A DNA stretch of 64,000 bases from Membranipora membranacea. Its lineage: Eukaryota > Bryozoa > Gymnolaemata > Cheilostomatida > Membraniporidae. Where the stretch lies: contig OU612067.1 in the NCBI GenBank assembly GCA_914767715.1, positions 19,845,001-19,909,000 on the forward strand. Direction: 5' to 3'. Within the stretch, counting starts at the first letter, position 1; the number at the start of each line of letters is the position of its first letter. Below the pieces are notes generated by a model. The model did no database searches, was not told the DNA's origin, and saw nothing but the letters and a program-made list of their open reading frames with translations. Position numbers and translations under genes: made by a program. Shown piece after piece: positions 1 through 11,700 of this stretch.

Positions 1-71
1 TCTGCCAGGTAAGGGATACATATTGAAAACCATATATAACATGATGACAATAGTAAAGTAACTTCACAAAC

Positions 72-190
72 CTGCTTAGACGAATCCCGCCTTCCTCACG
101 GTGTGGATTAGTGAAGCAAAGTTGACACTCCACATCTTCTCCTGCAAAGTATGTGGACCCATGAGTCAGTCTCGCCTCCACAATAATCAT
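72..190 (-). CDS. RGP1: RGP1-like protein, first coding exon (partial gene)
   Basis: This is the N-terminal exon of a gene running leftward out of the window. The start codon at 188-190 is the first Met after an in-frame stop about 50 bases upstream. It opens with MIIVEARLTHGSTYFAGEDV and continues through a CQLCFTNP segment, which resembles the N-terminus of RGP1 (MIEVVA..., GPVFLAGEALEC, VTNP), the partner of RIC1 in the Golgi RAB6 exchange-factor complex. The exon ends in phase 2 at AG|GTTTGT. Only 39 complete codons are visible, so the family call rests on one arrestin-like N-terminal strand pattern. It lies on the same strand as the convertase, about 2.2 kb downstream of that gene's stop. 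Confidence 0.62.
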
Positions 191-2347
191 ATCGCTTATC
201 CCGATTCCTTTCCTAGTATATCTGGACTTCAAAATTGAAAATCATACATGAAATTGAAACAATATTTTTGAGAAAGTCTTCTGATGAAGATTTGATTCTT
301 CCCGGCTCTACACACGCTAGACAATAATAGTAATAATGATCGCAAGGCCTAAGTTTGATCCTAACCGGGGCTCACATGAATTAACTACCTTAATTTTTAA
401 ATGGTTGTCGCAGGCCTTGCAATGAGTCATTCAATCAATAAGACTTCCAATATGTTACCCAAAAAAAGGACCCCATGGAAGGCCTATACATACAAACTTT
501 CTTACATAGGGCTAGGCCTAGAGTTAGATAAAGCAGGGAGAATGCTTACACTTACAGCAAGAGCAATGAAGTAAGCTGTTTTACAGCTAAAATAGCTAGC
601 TGCAGTCAAAATCCTTTCAAACAGAGCAGGCAGCAACCACCCAAATTTGAATACAGGTGTTACACAGTCATTACTTAACTCACATAGTAAATAAATAATC
701 ATCAATCACCAAAAATCAGTTTTACAAATCTTTGGGTTTGGAAAGTTTGGGAGAGACTGAGAGGATTTTAGTAAGGATCATGGCTTGATAATATGTTAAA
801 CAAAACAACAAGTGAGTCTAGCCACGGGATGATAATGTATAGGCTCACATTTCAGATTAGAGATTACTCAATCTGGGCATGGTACAAGAAAAAGGCGTCT
901 GAGAAGGGAAAATCTTCAAAATTGAAAAATTATCCTCCAAATCATAAATATGACATCTGATTGTAGGTTTGGTCATTCATAGTTTTCACAATTATAAGTT
1001 CAATAAGATATCATTGGAGCATTAGCCCAAGCTCAATACACTACGCTGACCCACAGTTGAGGGTAAGCAGTGAATTCCCAAACTAATCTTATTAGCAAGA
1101 ATCGTCACAGCGAACCAAGTATAACTCTAATATTACGTGCTTCAGATTTGGATTTGCTGCTCCTTGCATAAAAAGGGTACATAAATCAAGTTTGAGATCT
1201 AACTCATTAGATATGATGGCCAAATTTCATCGTTCAGCTAACCTAGATCTCAATACGACCTTATGCTTTTCTCAGAGCTCATTGATATGTTTATCTAATG
1301 CCGTGGCACCAGGTAAGCTCCTGGTCAATAGATAGTTTATGTCATATCAGTTTGATGTTGCTTTCATGGGAGCTCATTATACATTGCATTGTGTCATGTG
1401 GACGCATTGTGCATGGTTGATTCAACGACAGATGCCACCAAAACGTTTTGCTAACATTTCCAGGATACTACTATATCTAATAACTGTTTTAGATTGGAAT
1501 CACTGTTTTCATCATTATTGACTCAGATTTATTGTAGCAGTGACAGCTTATCATCTCTAAGCCATGAAACAATATATAACCATAAATAGTAATTGATGAT
1601 TGCCATAAAAAAAGGAGAAGGTAAAACAGAAGAGCCAATGGTAACCAATAATACAAAAAAAAGTGGGAGGTAGATCAAAAAAAGATAATTTACACTTACG
1701 CTGTTAGCCTAGATTCATATTCAATTGAATAAACAATTTTGTAGTTGAAATTTTACAAACCCTCTCATTGAACCATCTGAAAATGTAATCGAAGCACTCT
1801 GTAGGTCCTGAATGGGAAAGTCATGATATCCTGTCTGTTGAAAAAAAATTCTAAAAATGGATATGATAAAACACAAAAAATTCTCGTAAATATTCTCTTG
1901 GAAGACGACCCATGTTGAAAATTTTCCTCTAAGCTGTACATGTTAAAGCCCTGTTGCATGAACCAAACGAATAATAAATGGGGGAAAAAACGTTTAAATC
2001 TTTGTACAAATGAATTTGTGATAAGAAATGTTGACAATGTGATAGAAATAATTTACAAAAAACCTAATATTAAAAGTGTGTCGTATAATTAGTATCTTCG
2101 TATGAGATTCTTGAAGACTGAATTTTTTTATATAATATCATGTTGATGTGCCCTGAATATCAAAGTCAATCTTTAACTATTAATTGATAGCTGTATTATG
2201 ATAAATTTTTAGACCCTCTATTACGCCTTTTTCTACAGACACAATAAACCCAATGAGTATTTTATGGCCTGAGGATAGCTAGGAGTTTAAAACCAAATTG
2301 GTTTATAAGCCTTTAAACTCACAGCTCAACCAGGCCATGAACTAAGG
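191..2347. other. intergenic region between RGP1-like start and convertase stop
   Basis: I see no coding exon here on either strand. The open frames at 502-705, 1339-1521 and 1765-2037 lack splice-linked partners and family motifs. The right end carries an imperfect hairpin (2,262-2,336) and would contain the convertase 3' untranslated region. The left end should contain the RGP1-like promoter. Confidence 0.6.
2262..2336. repeat. imperfect hairpin in convertase 3' flank
   Basis: Inverted arms GGAGTTTAAA and TTTAAACTC enclose a second small palindrome AACCAAATTGGTTT, and the outer ends read GGCCTGAG and CCAGGCC. It begins about 12 bases beyond the convertase stop codon, so it would be transcribed in the 3' untranslated region. 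It is probably a decayed MITE. Confidence 0.5.
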
Positions 2348-2787
2348 CTATACAATGATTTGATGATGGCGGTACTGTTGATGGTGAGGGTGGGGGTATA
2401 TATTAGCACCCCTTCTTAGTCTGTGTGTTTCGTGATAGGCCTCAGTCTCATCTTCAGATGCTGACATCAGTTCCTGTTGACTGGAATTCTGGGAAGTTAG
2501 TCTGACATTTTCACCATGGCATCCATCAGGAGGCTTGACTGTCAGACTATCGCTAGTAGATTCAGTGTTCATACTAGCTGATCGGCTCGTCTCAGACCCC
2601 TCATCGGGGTCCGACTCTGAGTTTGAACATAAATATCTTTGAGTGTATGCGTAATATATGGCTAGTAGTACTAAAAATATAACCAACATACAGACAGCTA
2701 TAGTAGCACCAACCATTAACCACCATAGGGTGTTTGGTGGAATATCCTCGTCCAATGAGGCACCAGCATTGATCTTCACTCCCTCAC
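2348..2787 (-). CDS. convertase exon 15: transmembrane helix and cytoplasmic tail
   Basis: After a short linker the exon encodes one hydrophobic helix ([20 protein letters not shown]) and then about 100 cytoplasmic residues. The tail has acidic-Ser clusters ([24 protein letters not shown]) like the casein-kinase-2 sorting cluster of furin, so recycling through the trans-Golgi network is plausible. It ends in a His/Tyr/Pro-rich stretch, [17 protein letters not shown]. Confidence 0.88.
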
Positions 2788-5700
2788 CTGAAACAAAACC
2801 AAAAATAATCATGAGTATGGCAATAAGCAAAGCTTCAAGTGGTTTAGCCTTGAATGTAGGTAGAGTAGTGGTTTTGGACTAACTTCCTTGGGCATAGGTG
2901 TGTGATACCTGTAGTTAGCAAACACAGCATAACTATTCCCTTTATTTCTACACATAGAGCAAACTCATGTTATCATTAAGTATACCCATGTTCATCTAAT
3001 CATCCAGGAGTTTTCCAATTTGCCTAAAACGCTTGTCTTACTGTAAAACGGCAACCAAGGAGCAAGCTACTCCGAATGCAGGAGATTCTAGTGTAATGAG
3101 TCGAAAAGAGGTAAAATACTTACCCAGTGGAAGACAAATACCGTCTTGTAGGTAGGAGCCATAGTAACACTCTGTACAGGAGTTATTTTTAGCTGACACA
3201 CACGCAGCGCATGACACATGACAAGGATAACAGGCGCTCCGACGTCTATACCACCCATGTGGACACACCCGCACACAGTGGTCCTTATATAATACCTCTG
3301 TATCTGGACATGTTCTGAGTACATCTGGAAATTGAAAAAAGTTGCATTTTGGAGAATTGTTCTGTGCAGGTGATATTTCAGGTTATACACGATGAGTATA
3401 TTAACAGCTATAAATATAGGCCATGTAGGCAGTATATCATACGTTTTTGTAGTCCGGTAATCTGGTTGATTTGGTTTAGGTGGTAGGATACCCAGGCAAA
3501 AGAGTCAACCAACTGGCCACACAACATTGATTATAGAAATTATGTATTAGAATTGTGTTCCCTTCATCAGAGAGAAGATAATTCCACAAGTTTTTAACCG
3601 ATCCCGTTTCCCATTACCAGATCATTAAATATTATTTCAACAGGGCATTATTTGTTGTCATGAGCAGAGAAAAGAGTGAATTTAAGTGCACTCACCAGAA
3701 GAGGTGTGAGAAAGGTAAAGAAAGTATAGAAAGCACAGAGAACGGTACAGAAACACAGCGACAGAACGATCTACATACACACTGATATTAGCAGGCTAGT
3801 TAAACACCAAACCACACTAGAGCTAGAGGGTGTCACATCTCACACTGATCACGTGATATACTATTGCATATATATATCTGATCGGTAGAGAGTTGACTTA
3901 TACACTTAGCATGAGTACCATCACAAGGAATTTGGTGTGACGACCCGAGGTCAATTTTATTTATGAGGGGTGAAACATGTTAGGTACCCTTACTAAATTG
4001 ACTCTAACGATCAGAGATACACATGATAATAGTGTAGCCTGGAAGTCAGTGTGGGCACATCATATTTTGGAAGAGCATGAGTAGAGTTGTTAGCTGTTAG
4101 CCACCAAGATATCCTATGAAACAATATTATATCTAGAAGTAGACACACATAAAAGCAAGGTTCATGCATTGAGATACCACAATAGTTTGATAATCTGGAA
4201 TGACTTGTACTAGCCAGATCCTGACTCTTTGTCTTGATTGGACAATCAGACAGCCAATCAGAGTTGAGTACTGGTTAGTGCTGCATCATGTATAGGGAAA
4301 TTTTGAGTCTAAAATGCATCACTGTCCAAATCTAGATTTGTTGTCTCATGCAATTTTTTCCAGGCTAGGCCTAGTTTCTAATTTCTAAGAATACCATCAG
4401 AAAGGACAAAACATAGTCACGCATACATGTATATTATGGAGCATAACAGTAAAATGACAATAATATCTTGAGGTAATTTGTGGGCACAAGTTTATAGACA
4501 AAGAAGCAAAGAATCTAAAAATAGTAACCGCTCTAGGAGCAGAATATTGAAAGTCCTGCATATAACTACTGCGATATATCTTCTAATAGAAATGTTAGTC
4601 TATACTAGAGTTATAACAGTAGCTTGAAAGTAGCAGCTAAAAATAGCGATAGAAGTTTGAAGCTCCAGTCAAAGAAAGCTTGTGTTAGTTGAGTGGCGTA
4701 AAAAGACACATACATCATAACAGAATCGGGGGTTTCTGTATGAGAGCTTGACTTTTGTTCTGGGAACACTAGCTCGCCACCACTAGCAGGGGGTAACTGA
4801 TGGGGTGCCAAGACACGAAAATCATCAGTTGTTGTCTCAACTACATCACCATCACCACCTTCACCCTCTGGTATACTTGTAGTAGGGGTGGATTGGAACT
4901 TACCAGCTAATAATAAGGGGTGATTTGTTTTGTCGTAGGGACTTGTTTCAGTACCGTGTAACACCAGTGAGAAATCCTTGAGGGTTGCAGCTAAAAATAA
5001 TGTAAATGTGAATAATATATTTATACCACAACAGTAAGTGTTCTAGGGAGCAACTATGGTTTTCTATTTGACAATATATTATACATAGATGCATGTGATA
5101 AGCAAAACATATAACCCGTCACTGTAAGCTGCACCCTACACAGTGCTGTATGTGCTCCGACTTCTTACAGTAAATGCGCTAAGAGTTCTTTGGGCCCTTA
5201 TTTCATTGGCATATTATTAAATAAAATGACTGAGGTCGGAAAAGCATTAGTTTTAATACTGACATTATTAATGTCATCAATACAGCTCTATTAAACTCCT
5301 ATCCCAACCAACTGAGAAAATCAACCATCAACAACATGAAGCTGTGTGAAAAACTCAAAATCTACAGCGCAACAAACAAAAAAACAATACTCAGACGATG
5401 TTGACTACATCAATCAGCGTACATTTACACATATAACAACATAGTGAGCGATGACTACAACATCGAATCAATCATACAACATATAAGAGTATATGTAGAT
5501 GTGACATCAACAACTAAACCTAAAATAGACAACATCAAATCAGTCACAACCACTGAATTAGATTCTTCTCTTAGAATGGAAATAGTATCATAGCGTTATA
5601 CGGTTAGGACACTAAACACAGGGACCCATCTGACTGTTCTCTGATTGGCTGTCCCTAGTAGCATGAATAATTAGCCTGAGAAATTGTCTTGTTTACAAAA

Positions 5701-8700
5701 TTGCAAACAGTAATTATACCCCATACAGTGTCGATGATTAGGGCATTTCTAGATTGCTACTAGGGACTGGCTATTTTTGCAAGCCCTTTGTTTTGCAAAA
5801 GAAAGCTAATGATGCTATTCCAGATATGGAATTCAATGGTCACAACGCATAACAACATCAATTCGGCAATTAGCAGGTGGTGGCAGGTGGTGGATTTGTT
5901 GACAGTACCATGATTGTCATTGTCGTAGTGTTGTCTCCCCTCCGATGACGACTCTTTGTCAGTGCCAGTTCCGATAATGATGTCCTCCAGCAGACCGTCA
6001 TGCCCTATTCTATGCTGATGGTCACCATGATTGAATACAACAGGAGCAAGTCTATTTCCACCGCTGCCGCCTCCACCAGAACTAGGCTTATAGCCCGAGT
6101 TTCCAACGCCAGAACTAGCCGGCTTGTCTTTGTAGCCAGAGTTCACATATTCAAAGCTAGGCCTGTCGGAAGGCTTATAGACAGGTGCTTTGTAAGGCTT
6201 AGGCCTGTTGTGTCTCATCATCCATTGAAGGTCTGGCATTATAATACCAGATCGAGCTATACTATCCACCACTTCTGAAGTTAAGCCATCGCCGCCCTCT
6301 GAGGGGTCATGGTCGCGCTGCTTTATTTTACGCACATTCTCGGACGACCGCCGGTCAGTTTGCATAAGAGGATCGGTTTTAGTACCAAACAGAATGAGAT
6401 TCCAGTCCTTGAGTTGAGCAGCTTTGGCTGAAATATCAATGACCAACCACAAAACTTACTAACATGAGAGATCTCAACTAGGACTGACATATACGTTACA
6501 GTAATTAGAACGATCTAGAGACAGGTGATACCGAAATGCAAAGGTGAGGCTCCTCAAATTAGATTTTGTGCGTGGGGGAACCAAACTTGTCAAGCTTAGT
6601 AACAGGACATCAATCACTCTGCTCAATTTTGATTCTGCCACTGAAGACAGTTTAACACATGAACAGAAAATATTGCACGGCAAATCTCAAACCCTCCGCC
6701 CTCCAATCAGTAGGCCCTTGCATCTAGGTATCACTTCTACGCCTGTGTTAGTTACAAGATCCAAATAAAGACGAGCATCAGATTCCTATCATTCTGGGTT
6801 ACATACTACCAAGCTTAGAAGAATTCTAACAAATCTCTTAGTAGGCATCTATCGAATACAGAAGCATTATTCATTCCTTCAGCAACAGTAATAGGCCATC
6901 GATTCTATTCCAAAGTGACTCATATAGCAGATTGCTCAAGTTGTCAATTTTAGGAAGGTGATAGTAACACCCTCAAACCTATCAGCTGAAGAACACAAGC
7001 TATGACTTCGCAAAGCAAAGTCGATTGTAACATTGGTTTCCTTCCACATTGAAGCTGGACAATAATATATCTAGAGCTCATACCATAGCATACATTCCCA
7101 GAATCATTTTTTCAAAATAAAGGCACCCACAAGTTGTTTTCATGTATCAGGGAGAGTACCACTGGCACGATTTGTTCTATATAGATTAATGCTAACACTC
7201 ACAAGCACGGTAGCCATTTTCTATCTCAAGTATCCATTCTCCTTTAGCAAACTCTCCCCAGTTATGAGTGGTCATAAACTCCCACTCATTGAAGCCTTTG
7301 TTATTATTATCATTCACCCTACAGAAGAAAGGAAGTATGTTATAGAGATGAGTGAAGTCATATCACCATGTCATCAATTATTTTCATAGGTGTCATGGTG
7401 ATCTGAGGGAAGAGAAGAGATGATGAATCTTTTGAAAGCAAGACAAGATATGAAGATTGCAATATAATCCAACACTAAATTCACTCTTGCATAAAACTTG
7501 CAACAATTTTAGCTGGTTACAATATAGCCTGTTTAGTGGTTCCCCCCCCCCCACCGAACAAAAGCAACAAAGCTTGTCAAGACAGGGTAGTTACAATAAT
7601 GACAATAAGTGAAAGACCTAAGATCAAACTGAACATTAATTAATTAGAATACACACCTTGCTGTTAGGAGAGAAGACTTAGTTCCCATTGGAGAGGTAAG
7701 CCATATAACAACGTCACCTCTAAACGAACTGGTCAGTGATATTTTAGCTTGCACGTGTTCTAAATATACTACATTATTAGAAGTTCCTCCACAACCGTCT
7801 GTGTAAAGTCTTATAACTATCTTATCCTGAGGAGGGATATATCTACAAAAATAAATGGGGGACAAAATTAGGCCAATGTTGTTAAAAAGGTGAAACTCTA
7901 TAGTTTAAGTTAAGAAAAGACACTTTGGAGTTGCCCCTTCACTGCAAACGAAACTCAAGGAGTGGATAACTTCAAGATATTAAAGATTTATTTGCTGTTC
8001 TGACAACTTTACCGTGCACTGTTTTACATGATCATTGATGCCGTTTGACATCACTGGACAACTTACTGGTTTCTCTGAGAGGATACAATCTCACACACTC
8101 TCTGCTGCGGTACATTGGTCCAGTTCTTAGCCAGCTCCACCATTTTACCGGCGTTCATGATTCCGTAACCAAAGTGGTGACTTACTCGCCTACCCACTCC
8201 GTTCACTACCCAATCATCAGCGTGAAGATTGTGTGGGTTAGCAGACATTACCACAAGATGCTGCATATCTCTCCAGGTAAGCATAGGGCTGTAAATATAT
8301 CAACAATCAGGGCATTGAAAAAATAGAATCATTATTCAAGTATTCATACAGCTACCATAGTAGTTTAAGCAATTAAACTGTGTCGGGATCGCTGAAATGC
8401 CTCAACCAGCTATCCCGGCACAATTTATGAGCTTAAAACTACTGCCATAGTTGGTTTTTATGTTTATTGCTTCTGGTAAATGAAGTTTGCAAAATGCAAA
8501 AAACATGAGTCTTGTCAGGGCAATGAACTCTACCTCAGTTGTTATGGTCAGAGTTCACCTAAACTGGTTGTTACACAAAAAGCACCAGAATTTGACATCA
8601 CAGACACACGCCTTTGAGGTCACATTGATCCTTTTAGGTCACATTACAAGGTGCTGTAATCACCTTCTGCTTACCGCTGACAGATTACATGACTGACAGA

Positions 8701-11700
8701 TTACATGACGTAATGTTTATATCATAATAACCAGATGATGTTTACAGCAGCTAGATGTAATTTTTCATCAACGCCCAGCTAGAGTGACATATTCAGGGGG
8801 CAGACCAATTGCAAATTAATAGCTATTCGAGCTTACAAAGTCATATCTCACTTTTCTGATTAGGTTGTGGCCACGAAAATAGTTTGTCCAGTAGTGTGAC
8901 TGCGCTGGTTAATTGCCTTGTTTAGTGAGAGAATCAGAGCACTTCTTTTTTCAAAACAAGTCAATTTTTGTGATCTATAAAATATTGCTCTGTTCTTTGT
9001 AATTATAATGGACAGGCACTATGTTGTCTTCTAACAGAATGCTGCACAACCCCAGATAAACATAAATTTGCGCTGACTGCCTAGGAACCCAAGGTCACAA
9101 GGTCAAATGCTGACTCATCACCTGCTTGCATAAAATTGAAGGGCTTCCAAAAGGGAAAATTGCTACGTGTAAGCAATCAAAAAACGCATCACTGCCTTTT
9201 TGGAGCATCCGGTAATGGTTTTCCATTGAAAAAACTAATAGCTTTAGGCAATAATTATGTCTGCATGTAATTAAATTAGTCAATTAGGGCAAAAGAGTGT
9301 ATCCAATAATTTGCCCAAATGACTGAGTTGATATTTATACAAACTAACATAACCTTGTACATCTAACAAAAAGACACTGATGTTACGAAGAAGGGCAGCA
9401 TCAAAATCAAATGTCACAAGCGGTTAACTCCAACACATAATACATATGAAACTCAAGAAGACAGTAATTATCGTTTGGTTGACTAATCCGTGGCCTTAGG
9501 AGCAGGTCGAGGAAACTTGAGAGAATAAACTGTCCCAACTCATCAAATGTGAGAAGTCTTGGAAAATGTGAAACCTCCACACTTCCGACTCAAATATTGA
9601 AACTGACGAATATCTTGGCACTGAAGTCAATTTAAGCCGCCCAAATATATAGTATAACCAGAGACTATAGATATATAGTCTAGTATATATATATATATAG
9701 TATATATCTATAGTCTCTGGTATAACATAAAAAAATGGAAAGGTTGAGTTTTGTGAATCTGAAAGTGGTTTTGTTTTGTAACCAAATTAGTATTTTCTAT
9801 CGATAGCTTGCACATTAGGTACTTTTCTATTGCTTCTTGGTCATCACGCGCTACACTTACACGCGCATCCCCTCCCAGCCGCAACCACTGCTCATGCTTT
9901 GACATCACGGAAACCCTAACAAGCCCTAGCAAGGAGAACTTACTTGGCCTGTAAAACTAGAGCTGATATACCAGCAGCAAGAGGGGCGCTGGCTGACGTG
10001 CCCGTATGCTCTTCTGTACACATTTTTCTGAGATCTGTGGTTACAATCTGCCTTTCGAATGCGTTCCCTGAGCTGTATGTGGTGGCTAGAGTGGAAGAGC
10101 ATGCCTCAGAATACCTGAAAATGCAAAAAGTGGAAAAGTTAAAGTCATGTCCCACAGACAGCTTTTATTGTGAATGAACATGAACAAATATCTCTGCCCA
10201 ATTGGCAAGTCGTTCTAAGTTGGCTAATAGTTTGGTATGCGCAGCTTTCATACAACTTTCGTAAATCTTTCTCGGAAAAAAAATTAGGTCGGTAGCGCTT
10301 TGTGTTGGTCTAATTTGTTGATAGGTAAGATGGGGAGAGAGACCGGACTAGGGTTGTGGCTGTGGAAGTTTAAATTAAAGTGATTAAAATTTGGCAAAGC
10401 AACATTCCAGTATCAACGTCTGTGTGAGGTAGGAGCCCACCACTGTGTGAGGTAGGAGCCCACCACTGTGTGAGGTAGGAGCCCACCACTGTGTGAGGTA
10501 GGAGCCCACCACTGTGTGAGGTAGGTGGGCGATTGTAGTTTGATCAGGGGGTGTTTACAACAGTTAAAGTTAAATATTTTGTTTCTGACAGTAAACTAAT
10601 TGTCCTATCATTTTATCAAAAAGGAACCCAAACTTGTCTTTCAGCCCAAGTTAAGGACGACAGCCTCACAAAATGAATCAATGTAAAAAGAACCAGAATG
10701 ATAAGCAACACATGTTGACCTCCAAAAACTTTTACTTTGAAGACAGATTACGTTAATGTAAGGTCGAGTGCAAGTTACACCCAGATAACTTAGAAATTTA
10801 ATAAACACTCCATTAGGCAAAGTGCATTGCAGTGGAGTTTATCAAATGATCAAGCTTATCTCTTTGATGAATAAATTGAGCATGATGGCAGGACGAAGAT
10901 TCCAAAAACTTTGACCTGTTAACTGCAGTCCTGGGCATTGTAATTCTTTGCAGAATGGCACAAATTTGTTGCTTAGGTGAGTGTATAAAATGTTAATTCA
11001 TTTTTGGTTGCAGAAAATAGCTGTGAATATCCCGTAGGCGGAAATTTCCTTTGAACTATTTTCCTCCAAATTGATAACATACATAATTAATCCAAAATCA
11101 ATTACACGAAATTACCAATATGTCACAAAAATCATTTATAACATTGTAGCGGCAATCAATAATCACAATATTATTTCACATCTGGAAATTTTGAGGGAGA
11201 CTGCCAAGAAAAACATGGTTTTTTTATCGTTTTTGTTGGATATATATGTATAAGAAACGATATCCATAATACTAAAATTGCACATTTTGCATATAATTTT
11301 ATTGTTATTATCCCGTATTTTGTGCTAAAATTGCATTTTAATATGTATTTTAACTACTACATTTATAACATTTAGCGGCAATCAATATTTCCTAATTTTT
11401 TGTTGCCCATCTGGCAATTTTGAGGGAGTTAACCAAATATAATTATTATATCTGTAATAGTTATATTGCACATTATTTGTATAATTTTATTATTGTTATT
11501 CTACATTTTGTGCTGAAACTACATTTAATATACATTTTAACTACTAGACATAAAATGGGAGAATTATGGTACGATGGCATAATTTTATCATTATCCCATA
11601 TTTTGTGTTATAATTGCATTTTAAAATGAAGTTTACTCACTAAGCCTAAAACGGAAGCATTATGGAGGATATAATAAATTACCATGGTACGTTTCCGTTC

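Noticed and set aside
3088-3390. 100-codon open frame overlapping convertase exon 14
   Set aside because: Out-of-frame shadow of the Cys-rich exon, whose own frame closes with both neighbouring exons.
10421-10525. CRISPR-like array
   Set aside because: The 23-bp units are contiguous with no spacers, in an animal intron.
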